Source of the DNA: an uncultured Sphaerochaeta sp.
GTDB taxonomy: Bacteria > Spirochaetota > Spirochaetia > Sphaerochaetales > Sphaerochaetaceae
Direction: 5' to 3'
Assembly: GCF_963666015.1 (NCBI RefSeq)
Contig: NZ_OY762555.1
Coordinates: 620,001 to 684,000, forward strand
Length of the DNA stretch: 64,000 nt
Below the pieces are notes generated by a model. That model saw only the letters and a list, made by a program, of their open reading frames with translations. It made no database searches and was not told the DNA's origin. A program made the position numbers and the translations under genes. How positions within the stretch are numbered: the stretch's first letter is position 1; each line of letters begins with the position of its first letter. Positions 1 to 8,836 of the stretch are shown here, piece after piece.

Positions 1-2205
1 GCGGGCGATGGGAGGGGTTGCCAACAGTGACATGTCCCTGATCTTCAGAAGTGACATGTAGAGGGTTCTCGGAATGGGTGTGGCGCTGAGGGAAAGCGAA
101 TCAATACTGTTCCTCAATACCTTGATACGCTCCTTGTCCTTGACACCGAAACGCTGTTCCTCATCAACGATCAAGAGACCAAGATCCCGATACATGATAT
201 CCTTCTGCAGAATCCGATGCGTACCGAACAGTACATCAACCTTTCCCTCGGCAACACTCAACAAGGTTGCTTTCTGATCTTTCTTGGGTACGATTCTGGA
301 GAGTTGTGCACAACGGACAGGAAAACTTCCCAACCTGCTGACAAAGTTCTGGTAATGCTGCTCTGCAAGAATGGTGGTAGGGGCCAGAAACGCAACCTGC
401 TTTCCTCCCATAACCGACTTGAAGGCAGCGCGGAAAGCAATCTCGGTTTTCCCATAGCCAACATCACCACAGACAAGACGGTCCATGACCATCGGCTTCT
501 CCATATCCTCCTTGATGTCCTCGATACAGGACAGCTGGTCAGCTGTCTCATCGAAGGGGAAGGATGCCTCGAACTGCAATTGCCAATCAGTATCCTTGGG
601 AAAAGCAAATCCTGGGCTGTTCTGTCGCTTTGCGTAAAGGGTTATCAGATGCTTCGCAAGGTCCTCGGCTTTTTTTCGGGCCTTGGCTTTCTTGTTCTCC
701 CAACTGATGCCACCAAGCTTATCCAGTTTGGGGCTCCCCCCGTCGCTTCCGATGTAGCGCTGGACCAGATTTGCCTGTTCAATGGGAACATAGAGCATCT
801 CACTGTCGGCATATGCAATCTTGATGAAATCACGTTCACGGTCAAAACTGGAAACCCGGTCAATCTTGACGAATTTTCCCACCCCGTAGTTCACATGGAC
901 TACATAGTCTCCCTCATTCAGATCAACAAATGAGTCCAGGGGGGTCGACTGGGTATGTTGCAGGGTCTTGACTACCTGCCTTCTTCGTCCAAATATCTCG
1001 TGCTCACAGATGGCAATGATTTTCGCTCTTGGAAGGGAGAATCCTCCAGAGAGTTCCATCCTCTCATAGGACAGGAAGGGGAAAGCGCTGAGCATCTGGC
1101 TCAATCGTTGCAGCTGCAACTGGTTCTCTGCAAAGATGGTCACCTTCCACCCCTGTTTCTCAAAACTCTTGAGATCTTCCTTGAGCAGGGTAAAATTCCC
1201 GAAGTAGGAACGAGGTCCTTCTATATCGAACTTGAAGGCACCAGGGGCCTGACCTGCAAGATCCATCACAGTGATTGAATATCGGCAGGAGCTCTGGAAG
1301 AGAGGAAAATCGAGCAACAACTCATCTGGTTTGAGTGCATCACGATCTTCCAGGAAAGCTTGACGATAGAGTGACTTTGCCTCAAGCTGCAAGCTATGGA
1401 AGCTGGTAGCGAGTCGCTTGTCCCCGATGAAACAGAACAGGTCATCGTCATCGAGGTACCCCTTTATCGAAGAGGTGATGAACTTGTCAGTAGCATCCAC
1501 CAAGGACAAGGTGAAGTGATCAACCGAGGACCGTGTTTCCTGAGTGATGGGATCGAAACTACTAATTTTACCCACCTGATCCCAATCTGCGTAGATCCTG
1601 AAAGGATGGTCGCTCTCATAGGGAAAAATATCCATGACCTCCCCTCTCAAGCTGAATTCACCGATTGCATTGGTTGATACAGTATTGATATAACCAGCCC
1701 GTGAGAGTTGTTCTGCAATGGTGGTGCTGTCAAAAGCCCCGCCAACCCTAACCGATAGGGAAGAGGCTGAGAGTGTCTCAGGACTGACCAGGGGGCCTAC
1801 AAAAGCCCTCAGGTGGGTTACGATCATCCCATGACGCATCTCAGTGATGGAAGTCAACCGATTGAGCTGGTCATACTCAACATTGTCCCCGCTGAACGCT
1901 GTATAGAGCTTTCTCCCATTGCTGGGAAGATAGATTGTCTTGAGTTCATTGCTGTAAGGTGCATCCTGATTATGAGAGACTCCACTGTCCTTGAGCAGGT
2001 CCTTTGCACTCTCTTCAGTTGGGCATATGACCCAGATACGGCCTTTATGCTTGCGTGAGATCATCCGAAGGAACTGGGCAAGGGGATACCCTTCCAACCC
2101 TTCCAGGTGTAGGTGTCGGGTGGTCGTGCCATACGCCTTGTAAGCGGTGCTGTTTTTGATATACGATTGGACAAGGGTTGAAATTGGTGTTTGCATAAGC
2201 GCCAT
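1..2205 (-). CDS. mfd: Transcription-repair coupling factor Mfd, C-terminus cut off by window start
   Basis: Mfd is an ATP-driven DNA translocase that pushes stalled RNA polymerase off DNA and recruits UvrA for excision repair. The 735 codons in view cover the UvrB-like N-terminal part, the polymerase-interacting region and the first half of the helicase. Visible motifs are GDVGYGKTE (Walker A, about residue 577), DEEQRFG (about residue 678) and SATPIPRTL near the window edge. The family is usually about 1100-1200 residues, so roughly the last third lies outside. The start is ATG at 2205; an in-frame ATG at 2196 is possible. It is divergent from the phosphatase gene at 2240, with a 34-base gap that must hold both upstream signals. 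Confidence 0.95.
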   Translation of the reverse strand, partial: MALMQTPISTLVQSYIKNSTAYKAYGTTTRHLHLEGLEGYPLAQFLRMISRKHKGRIWVICPTEESAKDLLKDSGVSHNQDAPYSNELKTIYLPSNGRKLYTAFSGDNVEYDQLNRLTSITEMRHGMIVTHLRAFVGPLVSPETLSASSLSVRVGGAFDSTTIAEQLSRAGYINTVSTNAIGEFSLRGEVMDIFPYESDHPFRIYADWDQVGKISSFDPITQETRSSVDHFTLSLVDATDKFITSSIKGYLDDDDLFCFIGDKRLATSFHSLQLEAKSLYRQAFLEDRDALKPDELLLDFPLFQSSCRYSITVMDLAGQAPGAFKFDIEGPRSYFGNFTLLKEDLKSFEKQGWKVTIFAENQLQLQRLSQMLSAFPFLSYERMELSGGFSLPRAKIIAICEHEIFGRRRQVVKTLQHTQSTPLDSFVDLNEGDYVVHVNYGVGKFVKIDRVSSFDRERDFIKIAYADSEMLYVPIEQANLVQRYIGSDGGSPKLDKLGGISWENKKAKARKKAEDLAKHLITLYAKRQNSPGFAFPKDTDWQLQFEASFPFDETADQLSCIEDIKEDMEKPMVMDRLVCGDVGYGKTEIAFRAAFKSVMGGKQVAFLAPTTILAEQHYQNFVSRLGSFPVRCAQLSRIVPKKDQKATLLSVAEGKVDVLFGTHRILQKDIMYRDLGLLIVDEEQRFGVKDKERIKVLRNSIDSLSLSATPIPRTLYMSLLKIRDMSLLATPPIAR

Positions 2206-2239
2206 TACCCTATCATGAGCAAGAAGGTTATGCAAGATA

Positions 2240-3049
2240 ATGGAAAGCACACTTGATAAGAAAGCACTGGATACACTCGCTCTTGCCGTACGGGATGCGG
2301 GGAGTTATGCCAAGGCACAACAACAACATATCAGTCGGTCCTACAAAAAGGATGGTTCGGTAATAACAGAGACGGACCTTGCAATCTCGAAGCGGATCAT
2401 ATCCGTAATTGAGGAACTCTTCCCCTCATCCAACATCATCAGTGAGGAAACACTCACCCCTTTCAGCGAGAGTGCTCCCTACACCTTTGTCCTTGATCCT
2501 ATCGATGGCACTGATGTCTACTCCCAGGGACTTCCTTGCTGGGCTGTGGCATTGGGTATTCTCAACAAGGACAGGGTGCCGGTCGGTGCCATGATCAGCG
2601 CCCCCCGCTGGGGAATCGGTGAGGATGATCTTTTCCTACGGCTTGACCCAGGCAAGGAGATCCTGATAAATGGACAGCCATTGAATGTAGAAGGGGAAAA
2701 GAACTTCCCTCATCAGATCACCATGGGATCAAGCGGACAACGATTGATGGATTTCTCCCGGTATGAAGGGAAGATCAGGATCTTCGGGTCCTCCATCATC
2801 CACATGCTCAGTCCCGTTCTCTATGAGCACATCCAGGGATGCGTCAACCAAAGTTGTTATGTATGGGATGTAAGTGCCAGCCACGCAATACTGCGCGCAG
2901 CAGGAATGCTGGTGGAATATGTGGATGGAAAACCCTTCATATATGATGATGATTTCCTCCTGCATCGAAGGCCATTCTCCCCTTCCCTCTATATAGGGAC
3001 AAGAGCATGCATCGATGCACTCAAGGTGGTACTTCCCCCTAAATGCTAG
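2240..3049 (+). CDS. Inositol monophosphatase-family phosphatase (CysQ/SuhB-like)
   Basis: A Mg-dependent phosphatase of the inositol monophosphatase fold, 269 residues. Family metal-site motifs are clear: an acidic EE at residues 69-70, DPIDGTD at 86-92, and a late WDVSA element. Members hydrolyse inositol phosphates, fructose bisphosphate or 3'-phosphoadenosine 5'-phosphate, and the sequence alone does not tell which. No sulfate-assimilation or inositol genes lie nearby to decide. The 3' end overlaps the convergent transporter gene by 11 bases. The ATG at 2240 has only a distant purine-rich stretch upstream, so initiation may be weak. Confidence 0.85.
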   Translation: MESTLDKKALDTLALAVRDAGSYAKAQQQHISRSYKKDGSVITETDLAISKRIISVIEELFPSSNIISEETLTPFSESAPYTFVLDPIDGTDVYSQGLPCWAVALGILNKDRVPVGAMISAPRWGIGEDDLFLRLDPGKEILINGQPLNVEGEKNFPHQITMGSSGQRLMDFSRYEGKIRIFGSSIIHMLSPVLYEHIQGCVNQSCYVWDVSASHAILRAAGMLVEYVDGKPFIYDDDFLLHRRPFSPSLYIGTRACIDALKVVLPPKC

Positions 3050-3734
3050 GGGTGGGTATCTTGTCCTTGTCGTACCAGAACCTGGCAAGATACATGAATG
3101 GAGTGTCCATTACAGCAACCACCCACTTCAGCAGGTAGGTACTGATGACAATTCCGGTCAAGACCTCAGTTGGATACACACCCCAGAATGCGATAAATGT
3201 AAATACCAAGGTGTCGATAAGTTGGCTGACGATGGTGCTCAGGTTGTTTCTCAGCCAGAGTGTACGATTCCCGGGCCGTTTGCGTTTCCAATAATCAAAG
3301 GCCCATATATCATGCAGATTGCTGATCACATAGGCTACCAGGGAACCAAAAGCAATACGGGGCATCAGGCCAAAGACCAAGGAGAGCGAGGAGTGCGCAA
3401 TATCCGATGCAGCTGGCTCAAACAACAGAGCCACCTGCATGATGATCGTCATTGATAGCAAGCTGAAGAAACCGATGGCAACTGCCTTTGCTGACTCCTT
3501 CTTGCCATAGAGCTCACTGAGAATGTCAGTAGCAAGGAACCCAGTGGCATACACAATATTGCCCAAGGTTGCATCCAGTCCAAAAAGCATTACATTCTTT
3601 GTCACTTGGATATTTGCCACGATGACACTGATGGGTATCCAGATATAAAGTCCCAGTTTCCCCCACAATCTAAAAGCGATGAGAATCATGACAAAGTTCA
3701 GAGCTAGCATTACCATCCAGAAAAGTTCATTCAT
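3039..3734 (-). CDS. Queuosine-precursor transporter family protein (YhhQ/VUT family)
   Basis: A polytopic inner-membrane protein of about 231 residues with roughly six hydrophobic segments. The N-terminal half resembles YhhQ-type (VUT family) transporters: NIQVTKNV, then GNIVYATGFLATDILSELYGK. Family members import queuosine precursors such as preQ0 or preQ1 for tRNA modification. I chose ATG at 3734 because the AAGGA ribosome site sits 9 bases before it. The ATG at 3743 directly abuts that site, although it would overlap the stop of the preceding gene. It is the last gene of a three-gene operon with an ACT protein and a THEP1-like NTPase. No que or tgt genes are in the window. Confidence 0.85.
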   Translation of the reverse strand: MNELFWMVMLALNFVMILIAFRLWGKLGLYIWIPISVIVANIQVTKNVMLFGLDATLGNIVYATGFLATDILSELYGKKESAKAVAIGFFSLLSMTIIMQVALLFEPAASDIAHSSLSLVFGLMPRIAFGSLVAYVISNLHDIWAFDYWKRKRPGNRTLWLRNNLSTIVSQLIDTLVFTFIAFWGVYPTEVLTGIVISTYLLKWVVAVMDTPFMYLARFWYDKDKIPTPSI

Positions 3735-3739
3735 GTGTT

Positions 3740-4228
3740 TCATTCCTTATACCCGACGTACGTAATCTCCACCCGTTCCTTGGGGATGGAAAAACTGTTC
3801 AGCACCTCTTCTATGAAGGGGATACGCACTGCAGCGTAAATCTGCAGACTGGGAGTTTCCAAGGCTTTCCTGAAGGATGTTGCAAGCCCTTCTCCGGAGA
3901 TTTCCAACTTCCCGATCTCATCAAAGATTGCTACTTCTGAAATTGGAAGACTCTGGAGTATCTGTGCATTGATCCAATCAAATGCCTGTTCATCCAGGTA
4001 GAACCTACCGATACGCTTCCCTCGGGCGATGGGCTGCTCAGCGAGTGCCAATCGTTCTTCTTGGGAAAAGAGGTCCTTGAGTCTATACACGGTTTTCTCG
4101 GGATTTGCAAGGGCAAGAACCCCACAGATAGGCATCTTCTGGAATCTACACTGCCTCACCAGTTGGACCAAGGATGTGGTCTTTCCTTGGTCACGCCCAG
4201 CAGCATGGATTGTCAGTCTAGCTTGCAC
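3740..4228 (-). CDS. THEP1-like nucleoside-triphosphatase (NTPase_1 family)
   Basis: A small P-loop NTPase of about 162 residues. A glycine-poor Walker A variant, AAGRDQGKTTS, lies near the N-terminus and a Walker B, AIFDEIGKLEI, lies mid-protein; the second is characteristic of THEP1 (DUF265) enzymes, which hydrolyse NTPs with low specificity and unclear cellular role. The proposed start is GTG at 4228 with AAGGG seven bases before it; an open frame extends to 4252. It overlaps the end of the upstream ACT gene by 11 bases and its stop is next to the start of the transporter gene, so the three are probably co-translated. The family call is fairly sure, the function is not. Confidence 0.78.
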   Translation of the reverse strand: MQARLTIHAAGRDQGKTTSLVQLVRQCRFQKMPICGVLALANPEKTVYRLKDLFSQEERLALAEQPIARGKRIGRFYLDEQAFDWINAQILQSLPISEVAIFDEIGKLEISGEGLATSFRKALETPSLQIYAAVRIPFIEEVLNSFSIPKERVEITYVGYKE

Positions 4229-4877
4229 GGAGGAACCCTTGCAGCACATCAAATGCTTTCATGGAGTCCTCTCGCTTGATTACAAAGGTCAACTCATTCA
4301 TGGTGGAGACAATCTCAATTACATTGATCTGTTCCCAGGCCAGATGACGCACTGCTTCATAGACAATGCCAGGGGTTTGCAAAAAATCCCCAGTAAACAC
4401 CAGGGAGAGAGCAACCAGGTCATTCATCTGGTTGAGAATCTCCTCACCTTCGGTCAACTCATCAACGAGATAACGATATTTCTCACTTACCGCAAGGGAT
4501 ACCTCGTGGCTACCAAGCGTAATGTTGAGGAAATCACCTTTTTCGGTCGATATATTTCTATAGAGAACTCCCAACTTACTGATGAAGTTGTCTTTTCTAA
4601 CCAGATTGACATCAAAGATATTGGTTTTCATGACAATCCCATACTCGACATTGCCATGATCGGTCTTTGCACTCTCCCTCTTCAGCTCTTCTCCATAACG
4701 ACGGAGGGCCATTACAATCGCACTGGCCTTGACTTCTTTGCCGTACACCTTCTGTACATCATCCTGGATCGAGGAGGCATAGTTGCTGAATGAGAGAATC
4801 CCATTGATCAACATCTCATGGATAAAGGGGCTCTTATCAACTATCCTTTTTACACAGCTACTCACTGATTCCGCCAT
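4218..4877 (-). CDS. ACT-domain protein related to the aspartokinase regulatory region
   Basis: A 219-residue soluble protein. The C-terminal part (TPGIVYEAVRHLAWEQINV, then NELTFVIKREDSMKAFDVL) reads like the amino-acid-binding ACT domain at the end of aspartate kinases. The N-terminal part is helical and may be a winged-helix-like segment (VKASAIVMALRRYGEEL). No kinase domain is present. Similar stand-alone proteins are annotated as ACT-domain or putative regulatory proteins. The start is ATG at 4877, five bases after GGAGG; TTG at 4889 is less likely. First gene of the operon with the THEP1-like NTPase and the transporter. A ligand-sensing role is inference. Confidence 0.6.
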   Translation of the reverse strand: MAESVSSCVKRIVDKSPFIHEMLINGILSFSNYASSIQDDVQKVYGKEVKASAIVMALRRYGEELKRESAKTDHGNVEYGIVMKTNIFDVNLVRKDNFISKLGVLYRNISTEKGDFLNITLGSHEVSLAVSEKYRYLVDELTEGEEILNQMNDLVALSLVFTGDFLQTPGIVYEAVRHLAWEQINVIEIVSTMNELTFVIKREDSMKAFDVLQGFLRAS

Positions 4878-4933
4878 ACGATCCTCCAATATGTTATTAT
4901 TATCACAGATTAGTTTTAATTACAACAAATAGA

Positions 4934-4955
4934 GCATAAATTAGTAGATTTATGC
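4934..4955. promoter_or_regulatory. Perfect 8-bp inverted repeat between the ACT gene and nrdR
   Basis: GCATAAAT and its exact reverse complement ATTTATGC are separated by six bases in the AT-rich divergent region. It is placed to be an operator for the ACT operon (start 4877) or for nrdR (start 5104). No T-run follows, so it is not a terminator. The binding protein is unknown. Confidence 0.35.
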
Positions 4956-4987
4956 ACAGACTCATGAAACTCATGCTTTTGCTGCAA

Positions 4988-5003
4988 AAACCACATATAG
5001 TGT
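4988..5003 (+). promoter_or_regulatory. NrdR-box-like palindrome upstream of nrdR
   Basis: The 16 bases AAACCACATATAGTGT match the published NrdR box (ACACTATATATAGTGT) at 13 positions, with a perfect right half. NrdR boxes usually occur in pairs, and I do not see a second good copy. The location, 100 bases before nrdR, would fit autoregulation, but this is a single imperfect site. Confidence 0.35.
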
Positions 5004-5103
5004 ACTCTTCTTTATATCAATTGAAGTTGTCTTAGCTCTAACCACTATCTCATTGAAAACAGACATTGTTTGTGGTATGTTTTACCAACAAAGGAGTACA
5101 CCA

Positions 5104-5568
5104 ATGCGATGCCCACACTGCTCATCAATGGATGACAAGGTCCTGGAATCCAGACAAAATTCCAGCGGTTCTTCGATCAGGCGACGACGGGAGTGCAATA
5201 TCTGTGGCTACCGATTCACCAGTTATGAACGGATCGAGGACAAGCCGCTGATGGTGATTAAACGCGACGGGCGAAGGGAGCCCTTTGATTTGAACAAGAT
5301 TGGTAGAGGAGTACGCTCCTGTACCGAGAAACTGAAAATCAGCGAGAATGAGATTGATTTGCTATTACAGAACATCGAGGATGCCATCATGCTCAAGGTG
5401 GGGAGCAAACGGGAGATTGCATCCAGCGATATTGGAGATGAAACGCTCAAGCAGCTCAGAGAAGTTGACCTGGTTGCCTATGTCCGGTTTGCTGCTGTCT
5501 ACAAGGCATTCAATGATTTGGGACAGTTCATCGCAGAAATCCAGAAGCTGGGCAAGGAACTTGCCTAA
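5104..5568 (+). CDS. nrdR: Transcriptional repressor NrdR
   Basis: NrdR represses ribonucleotide reductase genes in response to ATP/dATP. The 154-residue protein has the full layout: an N-terminal zinc ribbon (MRCPHC, then CNICGYRF with the RRRREC linker) followed by an ATP-cone (VIKRDGRREPFD to the end). The start is ATG at 5104, eight bases after AAGGAG at 5091-5096, which agrees with the family N-terminus MRCPHC; longer in-frame starts would add unrelated residues. Its 3' end overlaps the convergent dGTPase gene by four bases. Repressor of dNTP synthesis and dNTP hydrolase therefore sit tail to tail. Confidence 0.95.
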   Translation: MRCPHCSSMDDKVLESRQNSSGSSIRRRRECNICGYRFTSYERIEDKPLMVIKRDGRREPFDLNKIGRGVRSCTEKLKISENEIDLLLQNIEDAIMLKVGSKREIASSDIGDETLKQLREVDLVAYVRFAAVYKAFNDLGQFIAEIQKLGKELA

Positions 5569-6716
5569 CGGGCGTCAAACCATTTCCCGGTCAAGGAGTG
5601 TTCAATACTGTCATTGAGATGTTCAGGCTTGAGAATCTCATTTGCACAATCGAGGCAGAAATTGTCGCTCATGCCCGCCACATAGTCATAGATGAGGCGA
5701 CCAATATCCCCGTCCCTCTCTTCGTATGCTTCATGCATGTCCATCAAATGATGGTAGAAGCCCATTGCAAGCATGTTCTTTTCCTGTACATACAGCGATT
5801 CTCGATAGCCATAGGTTCCCAGTAAGAAGTTGAGGTAATCGAGAATAAGCGTAAACAAACGATTGAAGTACCGCTCATACCCTTCCAGCATGGGACTCTT
5901 GTAGATGGACCTGTAGTTGAAACTAATCATCTCCTGGACAGCGGGAAACACCTCTTCACTGAAGCTGATTCCCACCGTCTCATTGGAGTGCTCAATGACA
6001 TCACTTACCAAGGTGTCGATGATATCAGCATTTCTTTTCCCAAGTATGCGGGAGACCTTCTGTGGAAGCTGTTCCTCATTGATGATCCCAAGCCTGCAGG
6101 CATCTTCGAAATCCCTACCAAGATAGGCAATGGTATCACTGAAACGTACCACTGCTCCCTCATAGGTGGCAGGTATCAAACCTTTTCTACTGGTTATCTG
6201 CTCAAGGTCCCTCACTGCAAATGTCGGCATGATGGACTGCACCAACTGCTCGCCATTATGACAGGCAATACCATCCCTGACTGCATAGGTCAGATTAAGC
6301 CCCTTCCCGTGTGAGGTAAGGAAATCGACGACCCTCAGGCTGTTGACCTCATGTTCGAATGGAAAAAACCCTGCTTCCTGCATTTTTGCCGAGAGAATCT
6401 TCTCTCCAGTATGACCGAACGGGGTATGACCCAAATCATGCCCCATACCGATTGCCCAGGCAATCTCGCTATCCAGACCAAGCCCCTTGCAGATGGTGGA
6501 GGCGATCGAGGAGACGTGCAGGCAATGCTCCATTCTCGTACAGATATGGTCATTGCTGGGAGCAAAGAATACCTGGGTCTTGTGCTTGAGCCTACGGAAT
6601 GGTGAAGAGTGAATGATGGCTGTCGTATCACGATAATACGGGCCTCGAACATCCTCAGTCTTTTCTCGTTTTCGTTTTTTCAACAGTATACTGGAGATTT
6701 GATTTTGTAATTCCAT
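5565..6716 (-). CDS. dgt: Deoxyguanosinetriphosphate triphosphohydrolase-like HD protein
   Basis: A 383-residue HD-domain dNTPase that cleaves dGTP or other dNTPs to deoxynucleoside and tripolyphosphate. The HD metal site is intact: FRRLKHKTQVF, CTRMEHCLHV (His64), then GHDLGHTPFGH (His93, Asp94). Length and motifs fit the dGTPase-like family that acts in dNTP pool control. The start ATG at 6716 follows GGGGA by six bases. It converges on nrdR with a four-base overlap. Confidence 0.92.
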   Translation of the reverse strand: MELQNQISSILLKKRKREKTEDVRGPYYRDTTAIIHSSPFRRLKHKTQVFFAPSNDHICTRMEHCLHVSSIASTICKGLGLDSEIAWAIGMGHDLGHTPFGHTGEKILSAKMQEAGFFPFEHEVNSLRVVDFLTSHGKGLNLTYAVRDGIACHNGEQLVQSIMPTFAVRDLEQITSRKGLIPATYEGAVVRFSDTIAYLGRDFEDACRLGIINEEQLPQKVSRILGKRNADIIDTLVSDVIEHSNETVGISFSEEVFPAVQEMISFNYRSIYKSPMLEGYERYFNRLFTLILDYLNFLLGTYGYRESLYVQEKNMLAMGFYHHLMDMHEAYEERDGDIGRLIYDYVAGMSDNFCLDCANEILKPEHLNDSIEHSLTGKWFDAR

Positions 6717-6781
6717 AGTTATTCCCCAAAGAGTTGCCCTATGGTATCATAGGAAAAGACCCTTTGGATAGCGGAGGAACC

Positions 6782-7255
6782 ATGATTGAAATCTATGCAC
6801 TGCCTTTGGTTTGCCTGCTCTTGAACTTCCTTGCATTCGCAGCCTGTCTGCGTTTTCTCTTCTCACGGCAGGGACTCTATTGGATTGTGCCACTCTTTCT
6901 CACCTTTTTTATTCTCTGGCCCAATGCGCTCAATCTCTATCAGGTTGCAAGCAATGCTACGCAGGTAAGCCTTCCCTACTCCTATCTTGACCTGCAACCG
7001 CTCCTACTCTCATTGTTCTGGTACGCCATGATTGTCACCTTCCACTTCGCCCTGAAGAAAACCATCAGGGTGAACCACTATGAAGAACAGGTGAGAAAGA
7101 ACCTCCATGAAGCACGCTACCAGATGGCTGTAGAGATGATGATCCAAGGCCGAAAGGAAAAACGTAGGAGACAATACTACACCAAGGCTCCTGCCTCAGC
7201 TCCCACACTGGATGCGTACAGTTCCACCTGGACTGACCTGTTTGACCAGAGATGA
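6782..7255 (+). CDS. Small membrane protein of unknown function
   Basis: I do not recognise this 157-residue protein. About three hydrophobic segments fill the first 95 residues, followed by a strongly basic helical cytoplasmic tail (GRKEKRRRQYY) and an Ala/Ser-rich end. The start is ATG at 6782, preceded by GCGGAGGAA. It overlaps aroK by the four bases ATGA, so it is translationally coupled to the shikimate genes, but nothing in it suggests an enzyme. Confidence 0.75.
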   Translation: MIEIYALPLVCLLLNFLAFAACLRFLFSRQGLYWIVPLFLTFFILWPNALNLYQVASNATQVSLPYSYLDLQPLLLSLFWYAMIVTFHFALKKTIRVNHYEEQVRKNLHEARYQMAVEMMIQGRKEKRRRQYYTKAPASAPTLDAYSSTWTDLFDQR

Positions 7256-7785
7256 ATATGAAACACCTCTATTTCTGCGGAATCAAGCACAGCGGCAAAT
7301 CCACGCTGGGAAAACTTGCCGCCCAAGCATTGGGATACTCCTGGGTCGATCTGGATGACTTGGTTCTCCAGGGCATTGCTCCATACTCTTCCATCCGTGA
7401 ATTCTATCAGGAAGCAGGCAAGGAAGCCTTCATGAAAGAGGAAGTGAAGGCACTCAAGACATTTCTTAACACGAGAGAAACCCCATACATCATCAGTCTT
7501 GGGGGAGGAGCCTCGGACAACCAGTCCTTGATCGACGTGATCAAGCAATCAGGGAAGCTTGTCTATTTGGAAGTGAAGAAACAGGTCCTCCTGCAGAGGA
7601 TACTCAAGGGAGGAGTTCCACCCTTTCTTGATCCCTTACATATCGAGGCATCTTTCGCTTCGCTCTATGAGAGGAGACATGCACGCTATAGCAACATTTG
7701 TGACATCATGGTACGATTACCAAATTATCCGGACGTCCGCGATACGGCGCGGTTCCTTGTTGAAACACTGAAAATCGAGGTTTGA
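7252..7785 (+). CDS. aroK: Shikimate kinase
   Basis: Phosphorylates shikimate with ATP in the chorismate pathway. The 177-residue protein has the P-loop GIKHSGKST (residues 10-18), the shikimate-binding acidic element VDLDD (32-36) and SLGGGA (82-87). The lysine of the usual GCMGSGKST loop context is kept although the preceding residues are unusual (IKH). It lies one base upstream of aroC, in an apparent operon with the small membrane protein, aroC and the XPB pair. Confidence 0.92.
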   Translation: MNMKHLYFCGIKHSGKSTLGKLAAQALGYSWVDLDDLVLQGIAPYSSIREFYQEAGKEAFMKEEVKALKTFLNTRETPYIISLGGGASDNQSLIDVIKQSGKLVYLEVKKQVLLQRILKGGVPPFLDPLHIEASFASLYERRHARYSNICDIMVRLPNYPDVRDTARFLVETLKIEV

Positions 7786-7786
7786 T

Positions 7787-8836
7787 ATGGGGCACAACAG
7801 TTTTGGCACAGCATATACCGTCACCACTTTTGGTGAGTCACATGGTCCTGCTTTGGGAGTTATCATCGATGGGGTTGAACCCGGCTTCAGGATTGATGAG
7901 GAAGCCATCCAAGGAGAGATGGACCGTCGTAGACCTGGGGCAAACCCAACAGGTACCGAGCGAAATGAAATTGACAAACTGACCATTCTCAGTGGTCTCT
8001 ATGAGGGAATCACAACAGGAACCCCGATTGCCATGATTCTCTACAGCACCAATCAGCGCTCAACCGATTACTCCCACTTGGAACATGTATTCCGGCCCGG
8101 TCACGCAGACTGGACATTCTTCCAGAAGTATGGGGTCCGGGATATCCGTGGCGGAGGACGGTCAAGTGGGAGAGAGACCAGCGCGAGGGTTGCAGCCGGG
8201 GCTTTGGCCAAGCAGCTCCTCGCGAAGAGAGGCATCACAATCAAGGCAGGCACCGTACAGGTGGGAGATATTGTTGCCCACAAGAGAGATTGGGATGAGA
8301 CGGATAATCCCCTCTCCTGCCCGGATAAAGACGCTGCACAATCGATGGTATCTCTCATTGAACAGATAAGAAGTGAAAAAGATAGCATTGGTGGAATCAT
8401 TGAGTGCCGCGTAGAAGGAGTGAGACCAGGGCTCGGCGAGCCGGTATTCGGAAAACTTGAAGCATTGCTCAGCCATGCCGTGATGAGCATCGGAGCTGTC
8501 AAAGGAGTCCAGTTCGGCGATGGATTTGCCTGTGCATCCATGCGTGGCAGCCAGTTCAACGACCAGAGAACCAGTGAAGGATTCCTTTCCAACCACGCAG
8601 GGGGCATCCTTGGTGGTATTTCCTCAGGACAGGAAATCATCCTGCAGGCAGCAATCAAGCCAACTGCATCCATTGGAAAATCCCAGCGGACCGTCACCAA
8701 GGATAATGAGACCACCAACTTGGAAATTGAAGGACGCCATGACCCTTGCATCTGCAGCCGTGCTGTGGTGGTCATCGAATCAATGGTCGCAATCACCCTG
8801 CTTGACCTTTACTACACTGCATTTGGGAAGGCATGA
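7787..8836 (+). CDS. aroC: Chorismate synthase
   Basis: Converts EPSP to chorismate using reduced FMN. The 349-residue protein starts MGHNSFGTAYTVTTFGESHG and contains FRPGHADWTF and GGGRSSGRETSARVAAGA, all family signatures. ATG at 7787 follows GAGG by six bases. The stop overlaps the start of the XPB helicase gene (ATGA type), coupling aromatic biosynthesis and a DNA repair helicase in one transcript; I know of no functional reason for this. Confidence 0.97.
   Translation: MGHNSFGTAYTVTTFGESHGPALGVIIDGVEPGFRIDEEAIQGEMDRRRPGANPTGTERNEIDKLTILSGLYEGITTGTPIAMILYSTNQRSTDYSHLEHVFRPGHADWTFFQKYGVRDIRGGGRSSGRETSARVAAGALAKQLLAKRGITIKAGTVQVGDIVAHKRDWDETDNPLSCPDKDAAQSMVSLIEQIRSEKDSIGGIIECRVEGVRPGLGEPVFGKLEALLSHAVMSIGAVKGVQFGDGFACASMRGSQFNDQRTSEGFLSNHAGGILGGISSGQEIILQAAIKPTASIGKSQRTVTKDNETTNLEIEGRHDPCICSRAVVVIESMVAITLLDLYYTAFGKA

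Noticed and set aside
217..933. Long open frame on the + strand, 238 codons
   Set aside because: It lies antisense to the UvrB-like and helicase parts of mfd, whose reverse-strand translation is clearly conserved, and it has no recognisable motif.
8101..8796. 231-codon open frame on the - strand
   Set aside because: It is wholly antisense to aroC; the composition reflects codon use of aroC and no domain is seen.
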